Both the position numbers and the translations under genes were made by a program. Positions 40,250-47,084 of a stretch of 47,084 bases of DNA are shown piece after piece. The DNA is from Yinghuangia elevatio (lineage in GTDB: Bacteria > Actinomycetota > Actinomycetes > Streptomycetales > Streptomycetaceae): contig NZ_JBEZFP010000067.1 in assembly GCF_040649515.1 (NCBI RefSeq), forward strand, positions 1 through 47,084, in the 5' to 3' direction. Within the stretch, counting starts at the first letter, position 1; every line of letters starts with the position of its first letter. Below the pieces are notes generated by a model. It was not told the DNA's origin. It worked only from the letters and a program-made list of their open reading frames with translations, and made no database searches.

Positions 40250-42643
40250 TCAGCCCCCTACCGGAGTGGCGTCCTTGGGTTCGTTGTTCGGCGTGCCCAC
40301 GGCGATGGACTTGCGCTTGCTCCACCAGACCGCGCCGATGATCACCACGATCGCGAAGACCGCGATGCCCGCGCGCAGGCCGTCGCTGGCGTCCGCGCCG
40401 ATGGTGAGCTTGACCACCGCGGGGGCGATCAGCAGTGCGACCAGGTTCATGACCTTCAGGAGCGGGTTGATCGCGGGGCCCGCGGTGTCCTTGAACGGGT
40501 CGCCCACGGTGTCGCCGATGACGGTCGCGGAGTGCGCGTCGGAGCCCTTGCCGCCGTACGTGCCGTCCTCGATCGTCTTCTTCGCGTTGTCCCACGCGCC
40601 ACCGGAGTTGGCGAGGAACACCGCCATGAGGGTGCCCGCGCCGATCGCGCCGGCCAGGTACGCGCCCAGCGGTGCGATGCCGAGGGCGAAGCCGACCGCA
40701 ATCGGTGCCATCACCGCCAACAGGCCCGGGGTGGCGAGTTCGCGGAGCGAGTCGCGCGTGCAGATGTCGACGACGCGGCCGTAGTCCGGCTTCTCCGTGC
40801 CGGACATGATCCCGGGCTTCGTGCGGAACTGCTCGCGTACCTCGAACACCACCGCGCCCGCGGCGCGCGCCACCGCGTTGATGGCCAGGCCGCTGAACAG
40901 GAACACGACCGCGGCGCCGAGGATCAGCCCGAACAGGTTGTTCGGCTGGGAGATGTCGAGGTTGAACGACAGCGCCTCGAGGCGCGACATACTCTCGTTC
41001 GCGCCCTCCCCGACTTCCACCCTGGCGGTCTCGACGGCGTCGCGGTACGAGCCGTACAGGGCCGTCGCGGCAAGCACCGCGGTCGCGATGGCGATGCCCT
41101 TCGTGATGGCCTTGGTGGTGTTGCCGACCGCGTCCAGGTCGGTGAGGACCTGCGCGCCCTCGCCCTCGACGTCGCCGGACATCTCGGCGATGCCCTGCGC
41201 GTTGTCGGAGACCGGACCGAACGTGTCCATCGCGACGATCACGCCGACCGTGGTGAGCAGGCCGGTGCCGGCGAGGGCCACCGCGAACAGCGCCAGCATG
41301 ATGATGCCGCCGCCGAGCAGGTACGCGCCGTAGACCGCGATGCCGATGAGCACGGCCGCGTACACCGCGGACTCCAGGCCGAGCGAGATGCCCGACAGGA
41401 TGACGGTCGCCGGACCGGTGAGCGACGTCTTGACGACGTCCCGGACCGGGCGGCGCGACGTCTCGGTGAAGTAGCCGGTCAGCTGCTGGATCACGGCCGC
41501 CAGCACGATGCCGATGAGGACCGCGACGAGGGCGAACACGCGGGGGTCACCGGAGTGTTCGAGGATCTCCTTGCCGGTGGCGGTCGTGTTGGACAGGCCT
41601 TCGAGCTCGGAGAACTTGTCGGGCAGGTACGCGAACGCGGCGACGCCGACGAGCGCGAGCGAGATCACCGCGGACAGGAAGAAGCCGCGGTTGATCGCGG
41701 TCATGCCGCTGCGGTCCCCGGCGCGCGGCGACACCGCGTAGATGCCGATGACCGCGGTGATGACGCCGATCGCGGGGACGATCAGGGGGAAGACGAGGCC
41801 GGCGTCGCCGAACGCGGCCTTGCCGAGGATGAGTGCCGCGACGAGCGTCACGGCGTACGACTCGAACAGGTCGGCCGCCATGCCCGCGCAGTCGCCGACG
41901 TTGTCGCCGACGTTGTCCGCGATGGTGGCGGCGTTGCGCGGGTCGTCCTCGGGGATGCCCTGCTCGACCTTGCCGACCAGGTCGGCTCCGACGTCGGCGG
42001 CCTTGGTGAAGATGCCGCCGCCGACACGCATGAACATGGCCAGCAGGGCCGCGCCGAAGCCGAACCCTTCGAGGACCTTGGGCGCGTCCTCGCGGTAGAT
42101 GATCACCACGAGTGCGGCGCCGAACAGGCCGAGGCCGACGGTGAACATGCCGGCGACGCCGCCGGTGCGGAACGCGATCCGCATGGCGGTGTGCGAGGCC
42201 TCGGGACCGGTGCCGCCGGCACGTGCCGCGGCGGCCACGCGCACATTGCTGCGGACCGCGAGCCACATGCCGGTGTAGCCGGTGATCGCGGAGAACACCG
42301 CGCCGACGAGGAAGAACACCGAGCGGCCGATGCGTTCGTCCCAGCCCTCGGCCGGAAGCAGCATCAGCAGGAAGAAGACCCCGACGGCGAAGAGCCCCAG
42401 GGTGCGGAACTGACGGGTGAGATAGGCCGCGGCGCCCTCCTGGACGGCACCGGCGATTTCCTTCATCTTCGCGGTGCCCTCGTCGGCGGCGAGCACCTGG
42501 CGTACCAGGGCCGCGGCGACGGCGAGGGCGCCGAGCGCAATGACCGCGACCACCACGACGTACGTCAGATCGGTCCCGGCGACCTCGGCGGTCCCCGGTG
42601 CTGCGGTGACAGTGGCGAGTTCGGTGAGTTGGAGCCCGGACAT
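40250..42643 (-). CDS. hppA: Membrane-bound proton-translocating pyrophosphatase
   Basis: A 797-residue integral membrane pyrophosphatase with about 15-16 membrane segments that couples PPi hydrolysis to proton export. Substrate motifs include DVGADLVGKVEQGIPEDDPRNAATIADNVGDNVGD (about residues 213-250) and, later, GSDAHSATVIGDTVGDPFKDTAGPA. The determinant GNTTKA (near residue 505) carries lysine, marking the K+-independent class. ATG 42643 has GGAGG five bases upstream. It is monocistronic, between the terminator at 40149-40184 and the AT-rich control region 42690-42800. Confidence 0.96.
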   Translation of the reverse strand: MSGLQLTELATVTAAPGTAEVAGTDLTYVVVVAVIALGALAVAAALVRQVLAADEGTAKMKEIAGAVQEGAAAYLTRQFRTLGLFAVGVFFLLMLLPAEGWDERIGRSVFFLVGAVFSAITGYTGMWLAVRSNVRVAAAARAGGTGPEASHTAMRIAFRTGGVAGMFTVGLGLFGAALVVIIYREDAPKVLEGFGFGAALLAMFMRVGGGIFTKAADVGADLVGKVEQGIPEDDPRNAATIADNVGDNVGDCAGMAADLFESYAVTLVAALILGKAAFGDAGLVFPLIVPAIGVITAVIGIYAVSPRAGDRSGMTAINRGFFLSAVISLALVGVAAFAYLPDKFSELEGLSNTTATGKEILEHSGDPRVFALVAVLIGIVLAAVIQQLTGYFTETSRRPVRDVVKTSLTGPATVILSGISLGLESAVYAAVLIGIAVYGAYLLGGGIIMLALFAVALAGTGLLTTVGVIVAMDTFGPVSDNAQGIAEMSGDVEGEGAQVLTDLDAVGNTTKAITKGIAIATAVLAATALYGSYRDAVETARVEVGEGANESMSRLEALSFNLDISQPNNLFGLILGAAVVFLFSGLAINAVARAAGAVVFEVREQFRTKPGIMSGTEKPDYGRVVDICTRDSLRELATPGLLAVMAPIAVGFALGIAPLGAYLAGAIGAGTLMAVFLANSGGAWDNAKKTIEDGTYGGKGSDAHSATVIGDTVGDPFKDTAGPAINPLLKVMNLVALLIAPAVVKLTIGADASDGLRAGIAVFAIVVIIGAVWWSKRKSIAVGTPNNEPKDATPVGG

Positions 42644-42689
42644 GCGTCCTCCATCGCGAGGGATGTTTCGGACTGGCTTCTCAGACGGG

Positions 42690-42800
42690 CGCTAGACGAT
42701 CTTTTACAACGTGAATGGGAGTGTATGCAAATGATCAAGAACACACCACGGTAATCTTCATGATCATATCGAATTATGCATAAAATACGCGCACTACGCC
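42690..42800 (-). promoter_or_regulatory. AT-rich control region of hppA
   Basis: A markedly AT-rich block in a very GC-rich window. It holds ATGATCAT (42760-42767), a second ATGATCAA (42731-42738), ATTATGCATAA, and on the leftward strand a possible TTGCAT -35 with TGTAAA 16 bases later. Likely the hppA promoter. Confidence 0.45.
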
Positions 42801-42889
42801 GCGATTCGGGGCAATCCCCGGGTAAACAGGTTTTGCGCCGCCGGAATCGGGATAGAAGCCGACGTTGCGGCCTCCTGTCGAGGCCACAA

Positions 42890-43006
42890 CTGGCCGACGA
42901 ACTGGCCGACGAACTGGCCGACGAACTGGCGGGCGAACTGGCGGGCGAACTGGCCTACGGAGGCCTACGAACTTGCCTACGGAGTGGCAGGCGAAGTGCA
43001 GGCGAA
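42890..43006. repeat. 12-bp tandem array upstream of hppA
   Basis: Three identical CTGGCCGACGAA, two CTGGCGGGCGAA, one CTGGCCTACGGA, then more degenerate 10-12-mers to about 43006. It lies between the bldG-operon terminator and the hppA promoter region. Confidence 0.88.
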
Positions 43007-43054
43007 GTGGTCGCGACTACTGGCCGCGGCCAGGCAACAGCGGAGAAAGCGAAA

Positions 43055-43094
43055 GCGAACGGCGGGCCTTCCGTATGGAAGGCCCGCCGTTCGC
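43055..43094 (-). terminator. Strong terminator of the bldG-apgA operon
   Basis: Perfect 18-base arms (43055-43072 and 43077-43094) with loop GTAT, about 120 bp past the apgA stop. Confidence 0.88.
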
Positions 43095-43101
43095 GGATAA
43101 T

Positions 43102-43218
43102 TCAGTCGCTTGGAGCAGTAGTCGGGGTGGCGGTCGGAGCAGCGCGCGACACAGCGGTCGACGCGTCTCCCGGCACGGCAGCGGGACGCTCGCCCCAGCG
43201 CGCACCCACCTGCGTCAC
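43102..43218 (-). CDS. Possible 38-codon ORF coupled to the anti-sigma gene
   Basis: A GTG at 43218 overlaps the apgA stop as GTGA, the standard overlap of coupled genes, and the frame stops 8 bp before the operon terminator. The product (VTQVGARWGERPAAV... ending in a Thr/Pro/Ala tail) matches nothing I know. Third positions are less GC-rich than in the neighbours, so it may be chance. Confidence 0.25.
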   Translation of the reverse strand: MTQVGARWGERPAAVPGDASTAVSRAAPTATPTTAPSD

Positions 43219-43691
43219 AACCCCAGCGGGTCGTCTCCGATCTTGCCCTTCTCGGACGGCCACGACATACGGATACTGCCGCCGTCGGCACCCGCGCGGA
43301 CGTCCAACTCGTCGACCAGGCCCAGGATCACGGCGAGGCCCAACTCGCTCTCCGCGACGTCCAGGCTCATGCCGTTCGCCCCCGAGGGGCCGGGCAGGCC
43401 GACGGAACCGCCGGACTCGCCGGCGCCCACCACCGCGGGCTGTGGAACGGCGTCGCGCACCTCGATCGAGAACCGCCCGTCGCCGTCGTCGAGCGTCACC
43501 GTCACCGGCTCGTCCGCACCCACCTGGCGGGTGAGACCGACCGCGCGCGAGCACGCCTCGCCGACGGCAAGGCGTACCTCGTCCAGCACGGACTCGGCGA
43601 CACCGGCCCGGCGGGCCACGGCGGCGGCGACAAGCCGCGCCGTACGGACGTGTTCGGGCAGCGCGGTGAAGCGCAGCTCGACGATGGCCAT
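43215..43691 (-). CDS. apgA: Anti-sigma factor of the RsbW/HATPase type, partner of BldG
   Basis: A 158-residue protein with a GHKL-type ATPase fold: ALPEHVRTARLVAAAVARRAGV, LDEVRLAVGEACSRAVG (N-box position), FSIEVRDAVPQP, and NGMSLDVAESELGLAVILGLVDELDVRAG. It is the equivalent of the gene co-transcribed with bldG in S. coelicolor. Such proteins bind a sigma factor and phosphorylate the antagonist. Here the N-box reads EACSRA where active kinases have ExxxNA, so the Mg-binding Asn is Arg; kinase activity is doubtful. ATG 43691 follows GGGGGAT. Downstream of bldG by 115 bp, same strand. Confidence 0.88.
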   Translation of the reverse strand: MAIVELRFTALPEHVRTARLVAAAVARRAGVAESVLDEVRLAVGEACSRAVGLTRQVGADEPVTVTLDDGDGRFSIEVRDAVPQPAVVGAGESGGSVGLPGPSGANGMSLDVAESELGLAVILGLVDELDVRAGADGGSIRMSWPSEKGKIGDDPLGL

Positions 43692-43806
43692 AGATCCCCC
43701 AGCCGTACTTGCCGACGTTCCGACCGGCGGGCTGTCCGGTGCGAAGCGCTACCTGGTTGAAGCGGTGGCGGGCGGAGCGCCCCTCCGCGAGACGGACGGG
43801 CGCGGC

Positions 43807-44148
43807 TCAGTCCGTCGCGTTGACGGCTTCCTCCACCGAGGTGTGGATGGGGAACACCTTGGTCAGACCGGTGATACGGAAGATCTTCAGGATGCGCTCC
43901 TGAGTGCACACCAGGCGCAGCGAGCCCTCGTGCGCGCGAACGCGCTTGAGACCGCCGACCAGGACGCCCAGACCGGTCGAGTCCAGGAAGTCCACACCCT
44001 CCATGTCCACGATCAGGTGGTAGCTCCCGTCGTTGACGAGTTCCACCAATTGCTCGCGCAGTTTGGGGGCGGTGTACACATCGATCTCGCCGCCCACCTC
44101 GACGACCGTACGGCCGCCCTCGGTTCGGGTCGACAGGGACAGGTCCAC
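43807..44148 (-). CDS. bldG: Anti-sigma factor antagonist BldG
   Basis: A 113-residue STAS-domain protein. Nearly the whole length matches streptomycete BldG as I recall it: EVGGEIDVYTAPKLREQLVEL, YHLIVDMEGVDFLDSTGLGVLVGGLKRVRAHEGSL and LKIFRITGLTKVFPIHTSVEEA. The phosphorylatable serine is S57 in DSTGLG. In S. coelicolor BldG is needed for aerial mycelium and antibiotic production by sequestering anti-sigma factors. GTG 44148 has GGAGG four bases upstream. First gene of the bldG-apgA operon and divergent from the helicase gene across about 125 bp that must hold both promoters. Confidence 0.96.
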   Translation of the reverse strand: MDLSLSTRTEGGRTVVEVGGEIDVYTAPKLREQLVELVNDGSYHLIVDMEGVDFLDSTGLGVLVGGLKRVRAHEGSLRLVCTQERILKIFRITGLTKVFPIHTSVEEAVNATD

Positions 44149-44274
44149 GGATCCTCCAGCACCTTGCTATCGAGCGGTCGCCCCCCAAGGATCGGCAGCC
44201 GCCAAGGCATTCAACCACTTATGGGCGCTACAGGACGATGAATCCCACGACTTTCGATGCGAGACTGGTGCCCG

Positions 44275-46668
44275 ATGTCGCCCAATCCACACTCCCAGGA
44301 AGACCTGTTGGACCGCTTGATCGCGGCCCACGGGCGACCCGATCGAGTGACACACGTTCGGCGCATACCCCCGCGAAGGGGCAGGCCGACCATCTGGCCC
44401 GATTGGGCGCGCCCGGAAGTCGTGGACGCTTTTCGGGCGGTCGGTGTCGACCACCCTTGGGAACACCAGGCGCTTGCCGCATCGGCAGCCGCGTCGGGCC
44501 GATCAGTCGTCTTGGCGACCGGCACCGCCTCGGGCAAGTCCATGGCCTACCTTCTGCCGGTACTCACCGCCCTCTTGGAGGGTACCCGGGCTCCGAACGG
44601 CCGTGGTGCCACCGCGCTGTATCTGTCCCCCACGAAAGCGCTCGCAGCCGACCAGATCCGGGCTGTGGACGAGTTGCGCGCCGCGCAAACGGGACTTGAT
44701 CCCGTGCGCGCGGCGGCCTACGACGGCGACACGCCCGTCGATCTGCGGCGCTGGGTGCGGGGACATGCGGCGTACGTGCTGACCAACCCGGACATGTTGC
44801 ACCGGTCGTTGCTCCCGGCGCACCGCACGTGGTCGGCGTACCTGAAGGCACTCAAGTACGTCGTGATCGACGAGTGCCACACTTACCGCGGCGTGTTCGG
44901 CTCGCATGTCGCCCAAGTGATCCGGCGTCTGCGCCGGGTGTGTCGCCGCTACGGCTCCGACCCCGTGTTCATCCTGGCGTCCGCGACGGTGTCCGATCCG
45001 GGCGGTGCCGCGGCCCGGCTCATCGGCGCGGAGCCGGACGACATCGTGGCGGTGACCGACGACGCGTCCCCGCGCGGGGCACTCACCTTCGCGCTGTGGG
45101 AGCCGCCGCTGACCGACCTGAAGGGCGAACGCGGCGCCCCGGTGCGGCGCACCGCGACCGCGGAGGCGGCGGACCTGCTGACCGACCTCGTGGTCGACGG
45201 CGTGCGCACGGTGGCCTTCGTACGCTCCCGGCGCGGCGCGGAGGTGGTCCGCGTGATGGCCCGCGACCAACTCGAACGCATCGACCCCGGGCTGGCCGAG
45301 CGTGTCGCGACGTACCGCTCCGGCTATCTCGCCGACGAACGGCGCGGGCTCGAGCGCGCGCTGCACGACGGCCGCCTGCTCGGTGTCGCCGCCACCACGG
45401 CACTCGAACTCGGCGTCGACGTCTCCGGCCTGGACGCCGTCCTGCTGGCCGGCTACCCCGGCACGCGGGCGTCGCTGTGGCAGCAGGCCGGACGCGCGGG
45501 CCGCGCCGGGCAGGCCGCACTCGCCGTCCTGATCGCCCGGGACGACCCGCTCGACACGTTCCTCGTGCACCACCCGGAGGCGCTCTTCGACCGCCCGGTC
45601 GAGGCGACCGTCCTCGACCCGGACAACCCGTACGTGCTGGCTCCGCACCTGTGTGCGGCCGCCGCCGAACTCCCGCTGGAGGAAAGCGACCTGCCGCTCT
45701 TCGGGCCGGTCGCCGCCGAACTGCTCCCCGGCCTGGTCCGGCGCGGCCTGCTGCGCAAACGCCCCTCGGGCTGGTTCTGGACCAGTCCCGAGCGCGCGAC
45801 CGATCTCACCGACATCCGCGGCGCCGGCGGCCAGGCCGTGCGCGTCGTCGAGGAGGACACCGGGCGGGTGCTGGGCACGGTCGACGCCGCCGCCGCGCAC
45901 AGCGCGGTCCACCAGGGCGCCGTCCACCTCCATCAGGGCGACACGTACCTGGTGCGTCTGCTCGACTTGGCGGACGACGTCGCCCTCGTCCGCCGCGCCG
46001 CGCCCGACTGGACGACCTCCGCGCGCGAGACGACCGACATCCGGATCCTCGAAGAGGTGCGCGCGGAGCCGTGGGGTGAAGGCCGCCTGCATTTCGGCTC
46101 GGTCGAGGTCACCAGCCGCGTGGTGTCCTACCAGCGCCGCCGCATCATGACCGGCGAAGTGCTCGGCGAGCACAAGCTCGACCTCCCGGAACGCTCGCTG
46201 CGTACCCGCGCGGTCTGGTGGACGGTCACCCCCGACCAGGTCGCCGACGCGGCCCTCGACGACACGGACCTGCCGGGCGCCGCGCACGCCGCCGAACACG
46301 CCTCGATCGGCCTCCTTCCCCTCTTCGCGACCTGCGATCGCTGGGACATCGGCGGAGTCTCGACCGCCCTGCACCCGGACACCGGCCTGCCGACGGTGTT
46401 CGTCTACGACGGCCACGCGGGTGGCGCGGGTTTCGCCGAACGCGCCTACGCCACAGCCCCCTCCTGGCTCGCTGCCACCCGCGACGCCATCGCCGCATGC
46501 GAATGCGAGGCCGGCTGCCCGAGTTGCGTGCAGTCCCCCAAGTGCGGGAACGGCAACTTCCCGCTCGACAAGCCCGGTGCGATCAGACTGCTCACCGTGC
46601 TGCTGCAGGGCCGCGAGGGCGAGTTGGAGGGGCAGGCACAGGCGGAGTCGGACACGTGCGAGCAGTAG
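44275..46668 (+). CDS. DEAD/DEAH helicase with DUF1998 zinc region (Hrq1/MrfA-type)
   Basis: A 797-residue superfamily 2 helicase. Motifs: I ATGTASGKS (about 80-88), Ia SPTKALA, II VVIDECHTY (DECH box), III SATVSD, IV FVRSRRGAEVV, V TALELGVDVSGLDAV, VI QQAGRAGRAG. The C-terminal region has C-x-C-x3-C-x2-C-x5-C (CECEAGCPSCVQSPKC), the DUF1998 cysteine set of Hrq1/MrfA helicases, which unwind DNA and help repair interstrand cross-links. ATG 44275 is given; an upstream in-frame ATG at 44257 is possible and neither has a strong ribosome-binding site. Divergent from bldG, as in Streptomyces. Confidence 0.92.
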   Translation: MSPNPHSQEDLLDRLIAAHGRPDRVTHVRRIPPRRGRPTIWPDWARPEVVDAFRAVGVDHPWEHQALAASAAASGRSVVLATGTASGKSMAYLLPVLTALLEGTRAPNGRGATALYLSPTKALAADQIRAVDELRAAQTGLDPVRAAAYDGDTPVDLRRWVRGHAAYVLTNPDMLHRSLLPAHRTWSAYLKALKYVVIDECHTYRGVFGSHVAQVIRRLRRVCRRYGSDPVFILASATVSDPGGAAARLIGAEPDDIVAVTDDASPRGALTFALWEPPLTDLKGERGAPVRRTATAEAADLLTDLVVDGVRTVAFVRSRRGAEVVRVMARDQLERIDPGLAERVATYRSGYLADERRGLERALHDGRLLGVAATTALELGVDVSGLDAVLLAGYPGTRASLWQQAGRAGRAGQAALAVLIARDDPLDTFLVHHPEALFDRPVEATVLDPDNPYVLAPHLCAAAAELPLEESDLPLFGPVAAELLPGLVRRGLLRKRPSGWFWTSPERATDLTDIRGAGGQAVRVVEEDTGRVLGTVDAAAAHSAVHQGAVHLHQGDTYLVRLLDLADDVALVRRAAPDWTTSARETTDIRILEEVRAEPWGEGRLHFGSVEVTSRVVSYQRRRIMTGEVLGEHKLDLPERSLRTRAVWWTVTPDQVADAALDDTDLPGAAHAAEHASIGLLPLFATCDRWDIGGVSTALHPDTGLPTVFVYDGHAGGAGFAERAYATAPSWLAATRDAIAACECEAGCPSCVQSPKCGNGNFPLDKPGAIRLLTVLLQGREGELEGQAQAESDTCEQ

Positions 46669-47084
46669 GCGGACGGGCGCGACCGATGGAACCGACGGGA
46701 CCAACTGATCCCCTGGCGTGCCCACCGACCGACCGAGTGCGGAATCAGGGCTGTGCATCGTGTATTCGGGATTGAGTGCGGTGGATTGTGTTGATCGAGT
46801 GTCCGGCCATGTGAGCGAGATCGTGATCGGCAGTGGACTCGGACCGGAATCGGGACTGAGGTTGGGTCGGGGTTGGAATTGGGATCGCATTCGGGGCCGG
46901 GGGCTGGAAACCGGAAACCGGGCTTGGAATCGGGATAGGGATCGGATCGGATCGGTTCGGGATCGGGATCGGGGCCGACGCGAGCGGTCGACGACAGGTG
47001 ATCCGCACGGCCTGGGGACCGGCGGCAGGGCTGCGTTGTCCGAGCCATGCACCAGTCCCGGGGTTGTGCGGCCCCGGTTCGCCG
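46669..47084. other. Right-end intergenic region with hexamer repeats
   Basis: 416 bp to the edge without a supported gene. 46669-46835 shows nothing distinctive. The leftward frames open here encode only a D/P/N repeat, the shadow of the hexamer array. Confidence 0.5.
46840..46975. repeat. Degenerate hexamer array
   Basis: Loose tandem units of about 6 bp around GGGATC/GGAATC/GGAACC, clearest at 46928-46970 (repeated CGGGAT, CGGATC). Unit length drifts by a base in places. Lies 3' of the helicase gene. Confidence 0.7.

Larger units (their letters stand above)
42644..43214. other. 570-bp gap between hppA and the anti-sigma gene
   Basis: From left to right: the hppA leader, the AT-rich control region, a GC-rich stretch, the 12-bp array at 42890-43006, the terminator at 43055-43094, and a possible 38-codon frame (43102-43218) that touches the apgA stop. 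No other gene is supported. Confidence 0.6.

Noticed and set aside
42890..43006. CRISPR array
   Set aside because: The units are contiguous 12-mers without spacers, and no cas genes are present.
47050..47080. CCGGGG/CCCCGG near the right edge
   Set aside because: Short GC stem in GC-rich DNA; no gene end nearby to give it meaning.

Overview
The window comes from a high-GC actinomycete, most likely a member of the Streptomycetales. Codon third positions are almost all G/C, GTG starts are common, and the right half has the streptomycete core order bldG, apgA-like anti-sigma gene, hppA, small lipoprotein, class I methyltransferase, topA, a membrane-fused thymidylate kinase, and DNA polymerase III delta'. 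The assignment to genus or species is not made.

Left part (1-20.7 kb) is accessory and metabolic. It opens with the last third of what looks like an ectoine hydroxylase gene running off the edge. Then come a beta-propeller-like protein, a DedA membrane protein, an AlaX-like tRNA editing protein divergent from a histidine-rich membrane protein, and a run of redox genes. The redox run holds three luciferase-like (LLM) flavin/F420 oxidoreductases, two complete SDR dehydrogenases and an SDR fragment, with MarR and TetR regulators. Interspersed are an L,D-transpeptidase lipoprotein, a HAD phosphatase, a secreted protein of unknown function, a small proline-rich membrane protein, an isoprenylcysteine methyltransferase-like protein, an ABC-F ATPase, a decayed NTF2-excalibur lipoprotein, a TetR/hydrolase/epimerase unit, and a truncated SLOG-like ORF.

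Middle (20.7-27.7 kb): a tRNA-Thr(CGT) with a strong terminator, three tandem secreted S33-type peptidase/hydrolase lipoproteins, and upstream of them a membrane-anchored esterase-fold protein whose nucleophile serine appears to be lost. All four protein genes run leftward, probably with shared transcription.

Right part (27.9-46.7 kb) is the conserved chromosome core: holB, tmk fusion, topA (leftward), an MFS drug exporter (rightward), then methyltransferase, lipoprotein, hppA, apgA and bldG (leftward), and an Hrq1/MrfA-type DEAD helicase diverging from bldG. Core replication, supercoiling, pyrophosphate-driven proton pumping and developmental anti-sigma signalling are adjacent here, but the sequence does not show that they are functionally joined.

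The most unusual signals are non-coding. (i) A 13-15 bp palindrome of the form TGAYGnnnCGTCA occurs at five intergenic sites in front of LLM, SDR, peptidase and MFS genes, suggesting one undescribed local regulon. (ii) Degenerate tandem repeats with periods of 11, 12, 12, 22 and about 6 bp lie in intergenic leaders. The clearest is an 11-copy, 11-bp array directly upstream of topA. (iii) Several genes are partly decayed. I saw no CRISPR array, no intact insertion sequence, no prophage and no recognisable biosynthetic core enzymes.
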